A DNA stretch of 34,138 nucleotides from Candidatus Omnitrophota bacterium (GTDB taxonomy: Bacteria > Omnitrophota > Gorgyraeia > JAHJTE01): positions 1 through 34,138 of the forward strand of contig JAGVEL010000013.1 of NCBI GenBank assembly GCA_020058285.1. Reading direction: 5' to 3'. Of the stretch, positions 1 to 8,398 are shown piece after piece (the first letter of the stretch is position 1; each line of letters starts with the position of its first letter). The position numbers and the translations under genes are program-made. The notes below the pieces were generated by a model. It had not been told where the DNA came from. It searched no databases and worked only from the letters and a program-made list of their open reading frames with translations.

Positions 1-303
1 ACAGATTTCAACTATTTGGCGTAAATACCCCTGAAAAGCTTTTTCCGGAGGATTAAATTTAAGTGATTTTAATGAGATGCTTCTTTTTGCCATACGCAGG
101 GCTAAGATATCGGTGAGAGCGCGCAACTTAAAATCATCATCAGCAATTAATGTGATTTTTTTCTCATTGCGATCGTAGTCTATCGATGCCTTGCTATTCT
201 TAAAATCATACCGGTTAGCCAGTTCTTTTTTTGCCTGGTTTATTGCGTTATCCATTTCCTGTAAATCTACTTCAGAAACAATATCAAAAGAAAAATTCGC
301 CAT
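1..303 (-). CDS. yajQ: YajQ family cyclic-di-GMP/nucleotide-binding protein (N-terminal part)
   Basis: The 101 codons from ATG at 303 read MANFSFDIVSEVDLQEMDNA, then a segment with NRYDFKNSKASIDYD, and run off the left edge, so the C-terminal part is missing. The opening F-D-(I/V)-V-S-E-(V/I)-D-L-Q-E-(M/V)-xNAI and the RYDFK block are hallmarks of the YajQ/DUF520 family. These small cytosolic proteins of about 160 residues have two ferredoxin-like domains; a Xanthomonas member binds cyclic-di-GMP. A clear AAGGAG ribosome binding site (313-318) overlaps the stop codon of the upstream ABC permease, so translation is probably coupled. No start closer to that site exists. Cyclic-di-GMP binding by this particular protein is inferred from the family and from the PilZ and HD-GYP genes elsewhere in the window. 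Confidence 0.9.
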   Translation of the reverse strand, partial: MANFSFDIVSEVDLQEMDNAINQAKKELANRYDFKNSKASIDYDRNEKKITLIADDDFKLRALTDILALRMAKRSISLKSLKFNPPEKAFQGYLRQIVEIC

Positions 304-316
304 ATTTTATTTCTCC

Positions 317-1105
317 TTATTTTAATATCCTTTTCTTCATCAAAACTAAGCTCAAATAAGTGCAGATGAGAGCGATAATCGCCAGCCAGAGAAGTTCTAA
401 TGCGTGAGTCTGATGAAAATGGCCAAGCGCTAAGCTGCGCAGCACAGACACCAAAAAAGTCAGCGGTAGCGCTTGAGCTGCATATTGCGCCCAAAGAGGT
501 AAAGATGAGATTGGAAAAAATACACCGCTAAAAAGAAACATTGGGGTAATAAACAGGAAAACCGGAAAGTTAAACATTTCAATATCTTTGACAATTGCAG
601 TAAAACACATTCCTAAACTTGAGAATGTCATCCCAGCCAGAAAAGAAATCGGCACCATAATTAGAGCAGCTTGCCAGGAAATCAAGCCCCAGACTACAGC
701 TATAACCAGCATAATAGTGCCAGCCATTAAGGCTTTTGTTGCACCCCAGATAATTTCTCCAAAAATAACATCTTCAAGCATTAACGGCGTTGAAAGAATT
801 GCATCAAAAGTCCTCTGAAAATACATCCGCACAAAAGAAGCATAAGTTGTTTCAAAAAATCCATGGTTCATTATCGCAGTTGCAACCAGGCCCGGAGCAA
901 TAAATCTTAAATAAGAGATTGTATTTCCTTCAACGGAAACATTCTGCACAAGATTACCTAGGCCTATGCCAAAGGCAAAAAGATATAACAAAGGCTCTAA
1001 GATAGGCGGAATAAAATTTACTTTCCAGGTTGCCTTGTATACATCAAAATTTCGCTGCCAAACACGCCAGGATCGCCAGCTGATATTTTTTAAAACCGAG
1101 TTCAT
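317..1105 (-). CDS. ABC-2 type transporter permease, NodJ/DrrB-like
   Basis: This 262-residue integral membrane protein has about six hydrophobic segments (roughly 33-52, 66-85, 120-142, 147-168, 178-200 and 234-255). It has the typical ABC-2 layout, with an FLFSGVFFPI stretch before the fifth segment and the conserved LPL(T/W) region after it. It starts directly after the stop of the ATPase gene (TAG then ATG, no gap), so the two form a classic two-gene exporter. NodIJ- and DrrAB-type systems export lipids, polysaccharide-linked lipids or drugs. Nothing here identifies the substrate. The protein is the half-size, single-permease type and would act as a homodimer in the inner membrane. Confidence 0.88.
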   Translation of the reverse strand: MNSVLKNISWRSWRVWQRNFDVYKATWKVNFIPPILEPLLYLFAFGIGLGNLVQNVSVEGNTISYLRFIAPGLVATAIMNHGFFETTYASFVRMYFQRTFDAILSTPLMLEDVIFGEIIWGATKALMAGTIMLVIAVVWGLISWQAALIMVPISFLAGMTFSSLGMCFTAIVKDIEMFNFPVFLFITPMFLFSGVFFPISSLPLWAQYAAQALPLTFLVSVLRSLALGHFHQTHALELLWLAIIALICTYLSLVLMKKRILK

Positions 1106-2038
1106 CTATACTTCCCTAAGTTCTCTGCCGGTTAATTTTAAAAACACATCTTCTAAGTTTGCCATACGCAAGACGCAAGACTCTTCGCCGAATTTTTGCG
1201 TGATTTCAGGCCATAATGGGGCGATTGACTTTCCGTATATAAAGAAATGCGTTGAGCTTTTTTCATAAACAAGGTTTTTTGCCTTTAAGTAAGTTTCTAC
1301 ATCTTTGTCTACAGAAGAAATTTCAATCACTGATGGCCCGATATATTCCTTAATTAAACCCTTAGGTGTGCCTTCTACTATAATTTTACCATGATCCATA
1401 ATCACTAATCTGTCGCAAAGATATGCGGCTTCATCCATATAATGAGTAGTGATTAAAATAGTTGCTCCTTCCTGCTTTAATTGATGCAGGCTTTCCCAGA
1501 TTTGATGCCGGGATTGTGGGTCAAGCCCGGTTGTTGGCTCATCAAGAATAAGTAAGCTCGGTTTGTTTAACAATGACCTGGCGACTATCAAGCGGCGTTT
1601 CATCCCACTGGAAAGTTCTTCAATACGTGATTTTCTTTTTGAATAAAGGCCCATAAAATGCAGTAATTCTTCGCAACGCTTATTCGTTTGGCTGCCTACA
1701 ATATCAAAATAACGCGCGAAGACACGCAGATTATCATCTACTTTTAAATCCGGGTCCAGATTATCTTCTTGGGGGCAAATTCCGATATTGCGCTTAATGA
1801 ACCGCGCAGCTTCCTGCGTATTCTTATTTAAAACCTCAAGCGAACCAGAGCTTGGTTGTAGAAAGCAGGAAACCATACGGATAGTTGTTGTTTTTCCTGC
1901 GCCGTTAGGGCCTAATAAGCCAAAACACTCTTGTTTTTTTACAGAAAAATTTATATTGTCAACAGCCCTAAATTGTCCAAAAACCTTTGTGAGGTCTTGG
2001 GCCTTGACAATATCCTGTTGTATTTTATCAGTGATCAT
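1106..2038 (-). CDS. ABC transporter ATP-binding protein, NodI/DrrA-like
   Basis: This 310-residue cytosolic ATPase energises the adjacent ABC-2 permease. Visible motifs in order: Walker A GPNGAGKT (43-50), Q-loop glutamine near 90 in GICPQEDNLD, signature LSSGM (142-146), Walker B LLILDEP (162-168), D-loop GLDP and H-loop TTH near 197-199. The IRMVSCFLQPSSG and PQEDNLDPDL wording and the roughly 80-residue C-terminal extension are typical of the NodI/DrrA branch. The start codon lies inside the last codons of the upstream secreted-protein gene (11-nt overlap), implying one operon with coupled translation. The G of LSSGM and the catalytic Glu after Walker B are intact, so it should hydrolyse ATP. 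Confidence 0.93.
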   Translation of the reverse strand: MITDKIQQDIVKAQDLTKVFGQFRAVDNINFSVKKQECFGLLGPNGAGKTTTIRMVSCFLQPSSGSLEVLNKNTQEAARFIKRNIGICPQEDNLDPDLKVDDNLRVFARYFDIVGSQTNKRCEELLHFMGLYSKRKSRIEELSSGMKRRLIVARSLLNKPSLLILDEPTTGLDPQSRHQIWESLHQLKQEGATILITTHYMDEAAYLCDRLVIMDHGKIIVEGTPKGLIKEYIGPSVIEISSVDKDVETYLKAKNLVYEKSSTHFFIYGKSIAPLWPEITQKFGEESCVLRMANLEDVFLKLTGRELREV

Positions 2039-2621
2039 CTGTGATTTTTATTTCAATTGGTTCGGAAAACAAAGTTCCACGCCAGAGGTCTTTGGGAATT
2101 TTTTTTGTCGGATCTAATGCCCAGCCGCCATCCGTATACCTTGCCTTTACTTTATATTTGCCAAAACCATCTTCCAGATAAATGCTGTAGGTGGGAAATT
2201 CTAAAAATAAGCCATCCCTTTCTTCAAAGCCGTCTTTTTTGTGTTTACCTAAAGGGACTTCTTTTTTATCCTGAACAATTTTACCAGTTAAGGAATACTC
2301 AAAAACATCCCCTGTCAGCAGACTAACAAGTGCATTGCTGCTTGCTGGGACTTGAGAACTTTCAGCAATTCGGCAGTGTTTTTCAGTTTCAGAAGTAATT
2401 ATCAGATTTTTATGGGTTGGATTCGTGTCTCTTAAAAAAATAATTGTCTTTTTTGAGGTATTCTCAATCTCAAATCTAAGAATCAGCTCATCATTAACCT
2501 TAAAGACCTTTTTTTCAGAATAAACTGTTAGTTTTAAAGGTTGGTGTTTAGGATTTTGCGCAAAACATAATGCAGGAATAGTTAGGATTATTGAAATTAG
2601 AGTTAATAATCGCTTTTTCAA
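2028..2621 (-). CDS. Secreted protein of unknown function, predicted beta-sandwich
   Basis: I do not recognise a named family. The 197-residue product starts with a Sec signal peptide (MKKRLLTLISIILTIPALCFA, cleavage after the CFA near 21), so it is exported to the periplasm or beyond. The mature part is rich in alternating beta-type residues. The KLTVYSEKKVFKVNDELILR and RFEIENTSKK stretches resemble Ig-like or 'intracellular proteinase inhibitor' beta-sandwich domains that measure drive against a fixed surface, but this is only a fold impression. The start is a TTG with AGGAGA a few bases upstream. It is the first gene of the ABC exporter operon (its end overlaps the ATPase start), so it may act with the exporter, for example as a periplasmic accessory protein; that is inference. 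Confidence 0.7.
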   Translation of the reverse strand: MKKRLLTLISIILTIPALCFAQNPKHQPLKLTVYSEKKVFKVNDELILRFEIENTSKKTIIFLRDTNPTHKNLIITSETEKHCRIAESSQVPASSNALVSLLTGDVFEYSLTGKIVQDKKEVPLGKHKKDGFEERDGLFLEFPTYSIYLEDGFGKYKVKARYTDGGWALDPTKKIPKDLWRGTLFSEPIEIKITDDH

Positions 2622-2658
2622 ACCAGTCTCCTGATTTTACTTTAAAAAAGCCTTTAAG

Positions 2659-2806
2659 TTATAACTAGTTGGTATTATTATAGTTATAAATATTTAATTT
2701 TACGTACAATTGGCCTTTTAAGCCACGAATTTTTTATATGAGACTGAGTACCTTATTATTTTGTCTAATAAATAACTTTTTTATTTAATTTCTCTAGTTA
2801 TAACTA
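2659..2806. repeat. AT-rich inverted repeats around a -10-like site (possible operator)
   Basis: The spacer before the secreted-protein gene holds the 9-bp perfect inverted repeat ttataacta (2659-2667) and tagttataa (2681-2689) with a 13-nt gap. On the minus strand a TATAAT (2677-2682) lies mostly in that gap. The same half-site makes a perfect 12-bp palindrome, tagttataacta, at 2795-2806. I find no convincing -35 at the right distance. The layout fits a promoter with operator half-sites, but AT-rich palindromes can arise by chance. Confidence 0.3.
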
Positions 2807-3758
2807 AAGTTTTTTAGTGAATCTACTAAAGCCTGGCCGCAAATTAAATTGCCGATTTCGTTAAAGTGGCCGTTGTTCAAATATACCTCCATTCCCTGCG
2901 CTTGCGCTTGTTTAATTCTATCTGGAATGCCGTCTATAAACTTAACAGAATTTTCATCAAATATTTTTTTGAATTGGCTGAAGCTAGATTCATAGTTGTT
3001 TACTGGAAATGCGATTAAAGGAGTTTTGTCCACTTTTTGTTTCATCATTGCGATTATAGCACTTGTATTATTAACAGAGTCCCTGAATGGTTTGAAATTA
3101 ATCCCTTTTTTCCAAATTTCTTTTTCTGTACTATGCATTAAATTATTCTGCTCTAGTTTTGCAAAAATTTTATACGACCGATTTAATATAGTAAGAAAAA
3201 ATCTGGAATGAGCCAAAAAAATTAGCAATTTTGATTTGATCGGAAATCGGTATTCAATTTTGCCATCTATTAAATAAGGCCTGACTATAAAGTTATTAAA
3301 ATAAAATGACGAACTTTCCAGCTCCCAGGAGTTATTGATGAAATCGTTATCGCAAACTTGTAAAACTACAAGATCAGGTTTATATAATCAAATAATTTAT
3401 TTAGAATAAGATACTCCTGCAGCGTTCCGTATGCGCCACCGCCATAAACAAAAATTTCAGCATTTAATTTAGCCTTAACTACATTATAATACATAAATTT
3501 TTCGCTAAATCCTGTTCCATCAGTAAATGAGTCGCCAATGAAAAATATTTTTACCTTTTTTGATTTGGGGTCGCCAAGGATTTGCTTTCCTTCCCAGCAT
3601 CGTTCAGAATAACAGTAGGTTATAATACGCTGGAAAAATTGGATATTGCGATAAAAATAATGATATGTTCGGGTTGCGGTTTCACCAATAAAAAATATAA
3701 AGATTAAAGTAAGAAATAAAACCAGTAGATTGCCCTGGTATTTATTTGATAACTTCAT
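2794..3758 (-). pseudogene. SGNH/GDSL-like hydrolase gene split by a frameshift
   Basis: Two reading frames together make one SGNH-type protein. The upstream part (ATG at 3758, or TTG at 3767) has a membrane segment (about residues 8-26 from the ATG) and the block-I motif FFIGDSFTDGTG. It runs to FDYINLIL and stops at 3366. A different frame then reads PDLVVLQVCDNDFINNSWEL and continues without a stop to 2794, ending in the block-V-like NGHFNEIGN. The frame changes at about 3381-3388 in TATATAAA; losing two bases or gaining one restores PDLVV. The Asp usually found near the block-V His appears as Asn. Membrane-anchored SGNH proteins of this kind often O-acylate polysaccharides. This is either a decayed gene or an assembly or sequencing error. 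Confidence 0.72.
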
Positions 3759-3787
3759 AGAAAGCAAGCATTGGAGGAGTTTTGCTT

Positions 3788-3892
3788 TTAAGGCTTGTTT
3801 TGATTATTTGGTTTACAGCAACAGCAGCCTTTATTTTTCCAAAGCAAGAATGCCACTGCCAAAAGTATAAGAATTGCCAAGGCTATTTTCAT
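3788..3892 (-). CDS. 34-aa single-pass membrane peptide with a four-cysteine cluster
   Basis: Short ORF, MKIALAILILLAVAFLLW followed by KNKGCCCCKPNNQNKP and TAA. It has an excellent ribosome binding site (AAAAGGAG, spacer AGCT, then ATG) and lies between the PG-binding lipoprotein gene and the SGNH gene on the same strand. Residues 2-18 form one hydrophobic helix. It is followed by Lys residues and four consecutive cysteines at 24-27, then a polar tail. I do not know a family for it. The positive residues after the helix favour an N-out, C-in topology with the cysteines in the cytosol, where they could bind a metal or be modified; this is inference. The strong RBS and the coherent TM-plus-tail design argue that it is real. 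Confidence 0.6.
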   Translation of the reverse strand: MKIALAILILLAVAFLLWKNKGCCCCKPNNQNKP

Positions 3893-3922
3893 AGCTCTCC
3901 TTTTTAAAGATGTCGAGGTATA

Positions 3923-4303
3923 TTACTTCAAATATTTAAGCAAAAGGGTTTCTGTCTTTTTACCGATTACACCGTCAGGCTTTACGCCGTTTGCTTTTTG
4001 GAATGCTCTGATTGCCGCTCTGGTTTTCTTTCCGATCACTCCATCAACCGGGCCATTATAAAATCCAGCATTCTTTAACGCTGTCTGGATTTCTTTTTTG
4101 CTTAATTCGGTTTTTTCCATTTTTGAAACAACAAAAGACTCTGGTGTGGAAGGTTGGCCTTTAACGTAAACCACTTGTTCTAAAGAGCTTACCCGGCCTT
4201 CTAGGGCATCAACTCTGCTGCTTAATTTATTAAAATTTCCAGAAGTAACGCAACCTGTTAGTAAAAGTGCAATTGGCATAACTAAAAGTGCTTTGAATTT
4301 CAT
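3923..4303 (-). CDS. Lipoprotein with C-terminal peptidoglycan-binding domain
   Basis: The 126-residue product has a lipoprotein signal peptide with lipobox LLTGC (Cys18). A short heptad-like coiled coil follows at about 24-45 (LSSRVDALEGRVSSLEQVV). The C-terminal PG_binding_1 domain (about 66-124) carries the usual repeats: KEIQTALKNAGFYNGPVDGV, IGKKTRAAIRAFQKANGVKPDG and VIGKKTETLL. It is probably anchored in a membrane as an oligomer and bound to the cell wall, like small structural lipoproteins. AGGAGGA sits just upstream of the ATG. A sigma70-like promoter in the gap after carB suggests its own transcription start. Confidence 0.88.
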   Translation of the reverse strand: MKFKALLVMPIALLLTGCVTSGNFNKLSSRVDALEGRVSSLEQVVYVKGQPSTPESFVVSKMEKTELSKKEIQTALKNAGFYNGPVDGVIGKKTRAAIRAFQKANGVKPDGVIGKKTETLLLKYLK

Positions 4304-4368
4304 GACTTTGTCCTCCTCTCTATTTTTAAAAAATAAATCTAATATCTACAACCAATGCAACTTTATAA

Positions 4369-4397
4369 ATTATACTCTTTAAAACAGGAAATCCCAA
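4369..4397 (-). promoter_or_regulatory. Sigma70-like promoter for the PG-binding lipoprotein
   Basis: On the minus strand TTGGGA (4392-4397) is followed after exactly 17 nt by a perfect TATAAT (4369-4374). It lies in the spacer after the carB stop and would give a leader of about 60 nt before the ATG at 4303. The -35 matches consensus at 4 of 6 positions. No start site is shown experimentally. Confidence 0.5.
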
Positions 4398-4412
4398 GCA
4401 TTTTTTTTAAAA

Positions 4413-7400
4413 TTAGGTCCTTGCTCTGTGGTAATCCTGAAGCGATTTTGGTATAACTTGCTTCTTTCTTACTGCTTCAATGCCTTCTACGCTTGCTTCT
4501 GCTGCAGTAATTGAAGTAATGTAGGGTATCTTTTGTTGGATGGCCATAATTCTTATATAACTATCGTCAGATTGGCTGCCCTTGCCAGCAGGAGTATTGA
4601 TAATTAGCTGGATTTGGTTGTTTTTAATAGCATCGGAGATATTTGGTCTTCCTTCTGTCAGTTTTTTTATCTGAATGCTGCGTATTCCTTTTTCTTTTAG
4701 AAAGCGGCTGGTATTTTCAGTGGCATAAATCCTAAAACCCATCTTAGCCAGCCTTTTTGCTATAGGCACTAATTCTGGCTTGTCCTTATCCGCAACAGTA
4801 ATTAATACGCTTCCTTTTAATGGAAGCTTCGTGCCTACAGCTGCTTGAGCTTTGTAAAAAGCCAGGCCAAATGTATCGGCAATGCCCATTACTTCTCCGG
4901 TTGCTCTCATTTCCGGCCCAAGAATAGGATCAACTTCTGGAAACATATTAAACGGAAAAACAGCTTCTTTCACTCCAACGTAAGGAAGGTTATATTTTTT
5001 TAACTCCGGGAAATCCTTTATTTTTTTCCCTAACACTATCAAGGTTGCAATGCGCGCTAAGGGAATGCCGGTAACCTTAGCAACTAAAGGAACAGTTCGG
5101 GAAGCCCGGGGATTTGCCTCTAAGATATATACCTTATTATCACAAATCGCATACTGAATGTTTATTAGCCCTACAACCTTTAATTCTTTCGCAATTCTCA
5201 CAGTGTATTCTTCAATCAATTTTAAATGTTCTTTTTTAATTGTTCTGGGAGGAATTACGCAGGCAGAATCTCCGGAATGTACTCCGGCGTGTTCAATATG
5301 CTCCATTATTGCGGCAACGAATGTTTGCTCTCCATCTGAAAGCGCGTCAACCTCTGTTTCAACTGCACGTTCCAGAAATCGATCAATAAGCATTGGATAT
5401 TCAGGACTTACTTTGATTGCTTCTTTTGCATATTTTAATAGTTTTTCTTCATCGTAAACAATTTCCATCCCTCTTCCGCCTAGAACAAAAGATGGCCGGA
5501 CTATGAGGGGATATCCTATCTTTCTTGCAATTTTTATGACTTCTTCCAGAGAACGGGCTGTGTCGCCTTCAGGTTGTGGAATATTGAGTAAGATCATTTT
5601 CTCACGGAATTGTTCTCTGTCTTCAGCAAAACTTATACTCTCCGGGCTTGTTCCCAGGATATTGACTCCGTTTTCTTTTAATTCCTGCGCAATATTTAAA
5701 GGAGTTTGGCCGCCAAATTGCACAATAACGCCATCGGGCTTCTCCTTTTCATAAATTGTCAACACATCTTCTACTGTTAATGGCTCGAAATAAAGTTTGT
5801 CAGAAGTGTCATAGTCAGTGGATACTGTTTCCGGGTTGCAATTAACCATAATAGATTCGTAATTTTCATCTCGTAAGGCAAAAGCTGCATGAACACAGGT
5901 GTAGTCAAATTCGATTCCCTGCCCAATCCTATTAGGTCCGCCGCCTAAAATCATCACTTTTCTACGGTTAGATACCGGAACATTATCTGTTTCTGCTACG
6001 TAACTGGAATAGTAATAAGCAGCATTTTTTACGCCACTCACCGGTACTGCTTCAAATACTGCTTTTAAATTTAAACCTGACCTTCTTTTTCTAACCTGGT
6101 TTTCTTTCACTCCGAAAAGACTGGATAAATATTTGTCAGAAAAACCATATTTCTTTGCTTTTATTAAATTTTCATCAGAAAAGTCCTTCCATGAAAATTT
6201 AAGAATATGCTCTTCAAAATTAACCAGTTCTTTCATTTCATTGATGAACCATTTTCCAATGTGCGTAAGATTATGCAGTTCTTCCATATCCATGCCTTTA
6301 CGTAAGGCCTCATACATTAGAAAGATTCTTTCACTAGACGGTTGGGCTAATTTTTCTTCTAATGCTTCAAGAGAGAGCGACTTGAAATCTTTGGCATTGC
6401 CTAGACCATACCTGCCGATTTCTAGCGAACGGATAGATTTTTGGAATGCTTCCTTAAATGTTTTTCCAATACTCATAACCTCGCCAACAGCTTTCATCTG
6501 TGTGCCTAAAATATCTTTGGCCTGTGGAAACTTTTCAAATGCCCATCGGGCAAACTTAATAACTACATAATCTCCGCTCGGTTCATATTTTTCCAGGGTA
6601 CCTTTTTTCCAGTAAGGAATTTCATCTAAAGTGATACCTGAGGCAAGTTTTGTGGAAACGCGGGCAATGGGAAAACCGGTTGCTTTCGAAGCTAAGGCTG
6701 ATGAACGGGATGTCCGGGGGTTAATTTCAATGGCTACTAATCGATCGGTTTTAGGATTATGAGCAAATTGGATATTAGTCCCTCCGATTACACCAATGGC
6801 GTCAACTATTTTATATGATAATTCCTGCATTCGTTTTTGCAATTTTTCTGGTACGGTGAGCATGGGGGCAACGCAAAAACTATCCCCAGTGTGGACGCCC
6901 ATGGCGTCAATATTTTCAATAAAGCAAACAGTAATTTTTTGATTTTTTGCATCTCGGACTACTTCTAATTCTAGTTCCTCCCAGCCAATCACTGCTTCTT
7001 CAACTAGAACCTGATGGATAATGCTTGCTGCCAGACCTCGGTTAGCGATTATTCTTAACTCTTCAATATTATAGGCAATTCCTCCGCCTGTTCCGCCAAG
7101 AGTATATGCTGGCCTAAGTACAACAGGATATTTAAGTTTCTCGGCGATTTTTTCAGCTTGTTCAACTGAGTGGCAAATTTCTGATTTCGGGAGCTCGATG
7201 CCTAGGCTGGTCATTGTTTCCTTAAACGCAAGCCTGTCCTCGCCTCTTTCTATTGCATCGGCTTTAACTCCAATAATTTCTACTTTATATTTTTTTAAAA
7301 CTTTTGCCTTGTAGAGATTTGAGGCAAGGTTAAGGCCGGTTTGGCCGCCGAGATTGGGTAAAAGAGCATCCGGTCTTTCAATTTTAATAATCTTTTCCAG

Positions 7401-7619
7401 GGTTTCAACAGTAAGCGGTTCAATATATGTATTATCTGCCATGCCTGGATCAGTCATAATAGTTGCCGGATTAGAATTTACCAGTACTACTTTATATCCC
7501 TCTTCCCGTAGTGCCTTGCAAGCCTGTGTACCAGAGTAATCAAACTCACAGGCCTGGCCGATAATTATCGGCCCAGAACCAATAATCAGTATTTTTCTTA
7601 AATCTTTACGTCTGGGCAT
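4413..7619 (-). CDS. carB: Carbamoyl phosphate synthase large subunit
   Basis: The 1068-residue length is typical of a full CarB. It makes carbamoyl phosphate from bicarbonate, ammonia (channelled from CarA) and two ATP, for pyrimidine and arginine synthesis. The opening KILIIGSGPIIIGQACEFDY and the second-half copy VMILGGGPNRIGQGIEFDYT show the internal duplication. Each half has an ATP-grasp domain (RPAYTLGGTGGGIAYN and RPSFVLGGRGMEIVYD) and an E-(I/A)-NPR-(T/A)-SR metal-binding block. The C-terminal 130 residues form the MGS-like allosteric domain. GGAGG precedes the ATG. It lies 14 nt after the M48 lipoprotein gene. No carA is visible in the window, so the small subunit must be encoded elsewhere. 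Confidence 0.97.
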   Translation of the reverse strand: MPRRKDLRKILIIGSGPIIIGQACEFDYSGTQACKALREEGYKVVLVNSNPATIMTDPGMADNTYIEPLTVETLEKIIKIERPDALLPNLGGQTGLNLASNLYKAKVLKKYKVEIIGVKADAIERGEDRLAFKETMTSLGIELPKSEICHSVEQAEKIAEKLKYPVVLRPAYTLGGTGGGIAYNIEELRIIANRGLAASIIHQVLVEEAVIGWEELELEVVRDAKNQKITVCFIENIDAMGVHTGDSFCVAPMLTVPEKLQKRMQELSYKIVDAIGVIGGTNIQFAHNPKTDRLVAIEINPRTSRSSALASKATGFPIARVSTKLASGITLDEIPYWKKGTLEKYEPSGDYVVIKFARWAFEKFPQAKDILGTQMKAVGEVMSIGKTFKEAFQKSIRSLEIGRYGLGNAKDFKSLSLEALEEKLAQPSSERIFLMYEALRKGMDMEELHNLTHIGKWFINEMKELVNFEEHILKFSWKDFSDENLIKAKKYGFSDKYLSSLFGVKENQVRKRRSGLNLKAVFEAVPVSGVKNAAYYYSSYVAETDNVPVSNRRKVMILGGGPNRIGQGIEFDYTCVHAAFALRDENYESIMVNCNPETVSTDYDTSDKLYFEPLTVEDVLTIYEKEKPDGVIVQFGGQTPLNIAQELKENGVNILGTSPESISFAEDREQFREKMILLNIPQPEGDTARSLEEVIKIARKIGYPLIVRPSFVLGGRGMEIVYDEEKLLKYAKEAIKVSPEYPMLIDRFLERAVETEVDALSDGEQTFVAAIMEHIEHAGVHSGDSACVIPPRTIKKEHLKLIEEYTVRIAKELKVVGLINIQYAICDNKVYILEANPRASRTVPLVAKVTGIPLARIATLIVLGKKIKDFPELKKYNLPYVGVKEAVFPFNMFPEVDPILGPEMRATGEVMGIADTFGLAFYKAQAAVGTKLPLKGSVLITVADKDKPELVPIAKRLAKMGFRIYATENTSRFLKEKGIRSIQIKKLTEGRPNISDAIKNNQIQLIINTPAGKGSQSDDSYIRIMAIQQKIPYITSITAAEASVEGIEAVRKKQVIPKSLQDYHRART

Positions 7620-7633
7620 TAATCCTCCGTTGT

Positions 7634-8398
7634 TTAGTTGCTATTTTTACCAAATGATTCTAATCTCTTGATTTCTTCTTTGACTAAACTTATTCGTTTA
7701 TCCAAATCTGGATGAGAACTAAAGATTTCTATAGGTAAACTCCCACCCTGCTTAACGGACTCTTCCTTTAATTTATTAAAAAAACTTATCATCGCTTCTG
7801 GTTTATATCCAGCAAGATAAGCATATTTTATCCCTATCTTATCAGCAAGATTTTCATCAGAACGAGAGTAGCCTAGCCGGCTTAAATTAAATACCATATC
7901 CGATATCCGTCTTGCTGTTTCCTGATTTTCAGCTCCCAGGGCAACAGAAATAAGCAACTGATAGCCTAAAGCAGCCTGAAGTTGTTTTATACTGTGACGG
8001 GCAGCAATATGGACAATCTCGTGGCCAATGACGCAGGCCAATTCGTCGTCAGTGGCAATATCAGCCAGGCCAGAGTGGATATAAACGAATCCACCCGGAA
8101 CAGCAAAAGCATTGAGTTCTTTATCTTTAATCAAAAAGAAATTATATTCTAAATCTTTTCTGTCAGACTGATAGGCTACTTTTTTTCCAATTGATTCTAT
8201 CCTATCTTTTTGCCCGCCGCTCTTAATTACTTTTCTTTCCTGGCTTATTTGCTTTGTTATATTTTTCCCTAAATCTACTTCTGCTTGTGTGCCTATAAAA
8301 ATTAATTCATTCTTTGCTGTAACCGGGTTATAAACTGTAGCGCAGCCAGTAAGGCCAAAAATGAATAGAATACCAAGGGCTAATATTAATGGCTTCAT
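7634..8398 (-). CDS. M48 family metalloprotease, lipoprotein (BepA/LoiP-like)
   Basis: The 254-residue protein carries a lipoprotein signal with LTGC (Cys19), so it is probably tethered in the periplasm. The zinc-protease motif HEIVH is at 126-130, and the third ligand Glu182 lies in SDENLADKIG, the usual (E)xxAD block of M48 enzymes. AFAVPGGFVYIHSGL before the active site is also typical. Related periplasmic M48 proteases (BepA, LoiP) degrade or chaperone misassembled outer-membrane proteins; the exact substrate here is unknown. There is no TPR domain, so it is nearer LoiP/YcaL in size than BepA. Its ATG overlaps the DUF4416 stop by 4 nt (ATGA), indicating coupled translation. Confidence 0.92.
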   Translation of the reverse strand: MKPLILALGILFIFGLTGCATVYNPVTAKNELIFIGTQAEVDLGKNITKQISQERKVIKSGGQKDRIESIGKKVAYQSDRKDLEYNFFLIKDKELNAFAVPGGFVYIHSGLADIATDDELACVIGHEIVHIAARHSIKQLQAALGYQLLISVALGAENQETARRISDMVFNLSRLGYSRSDENLADKIGIKYAYLAGYKPEAMISFFNKLKEESVKQGGSLPIEIFSSHPDLDKRISLVKEEIKRLESFGKNSN

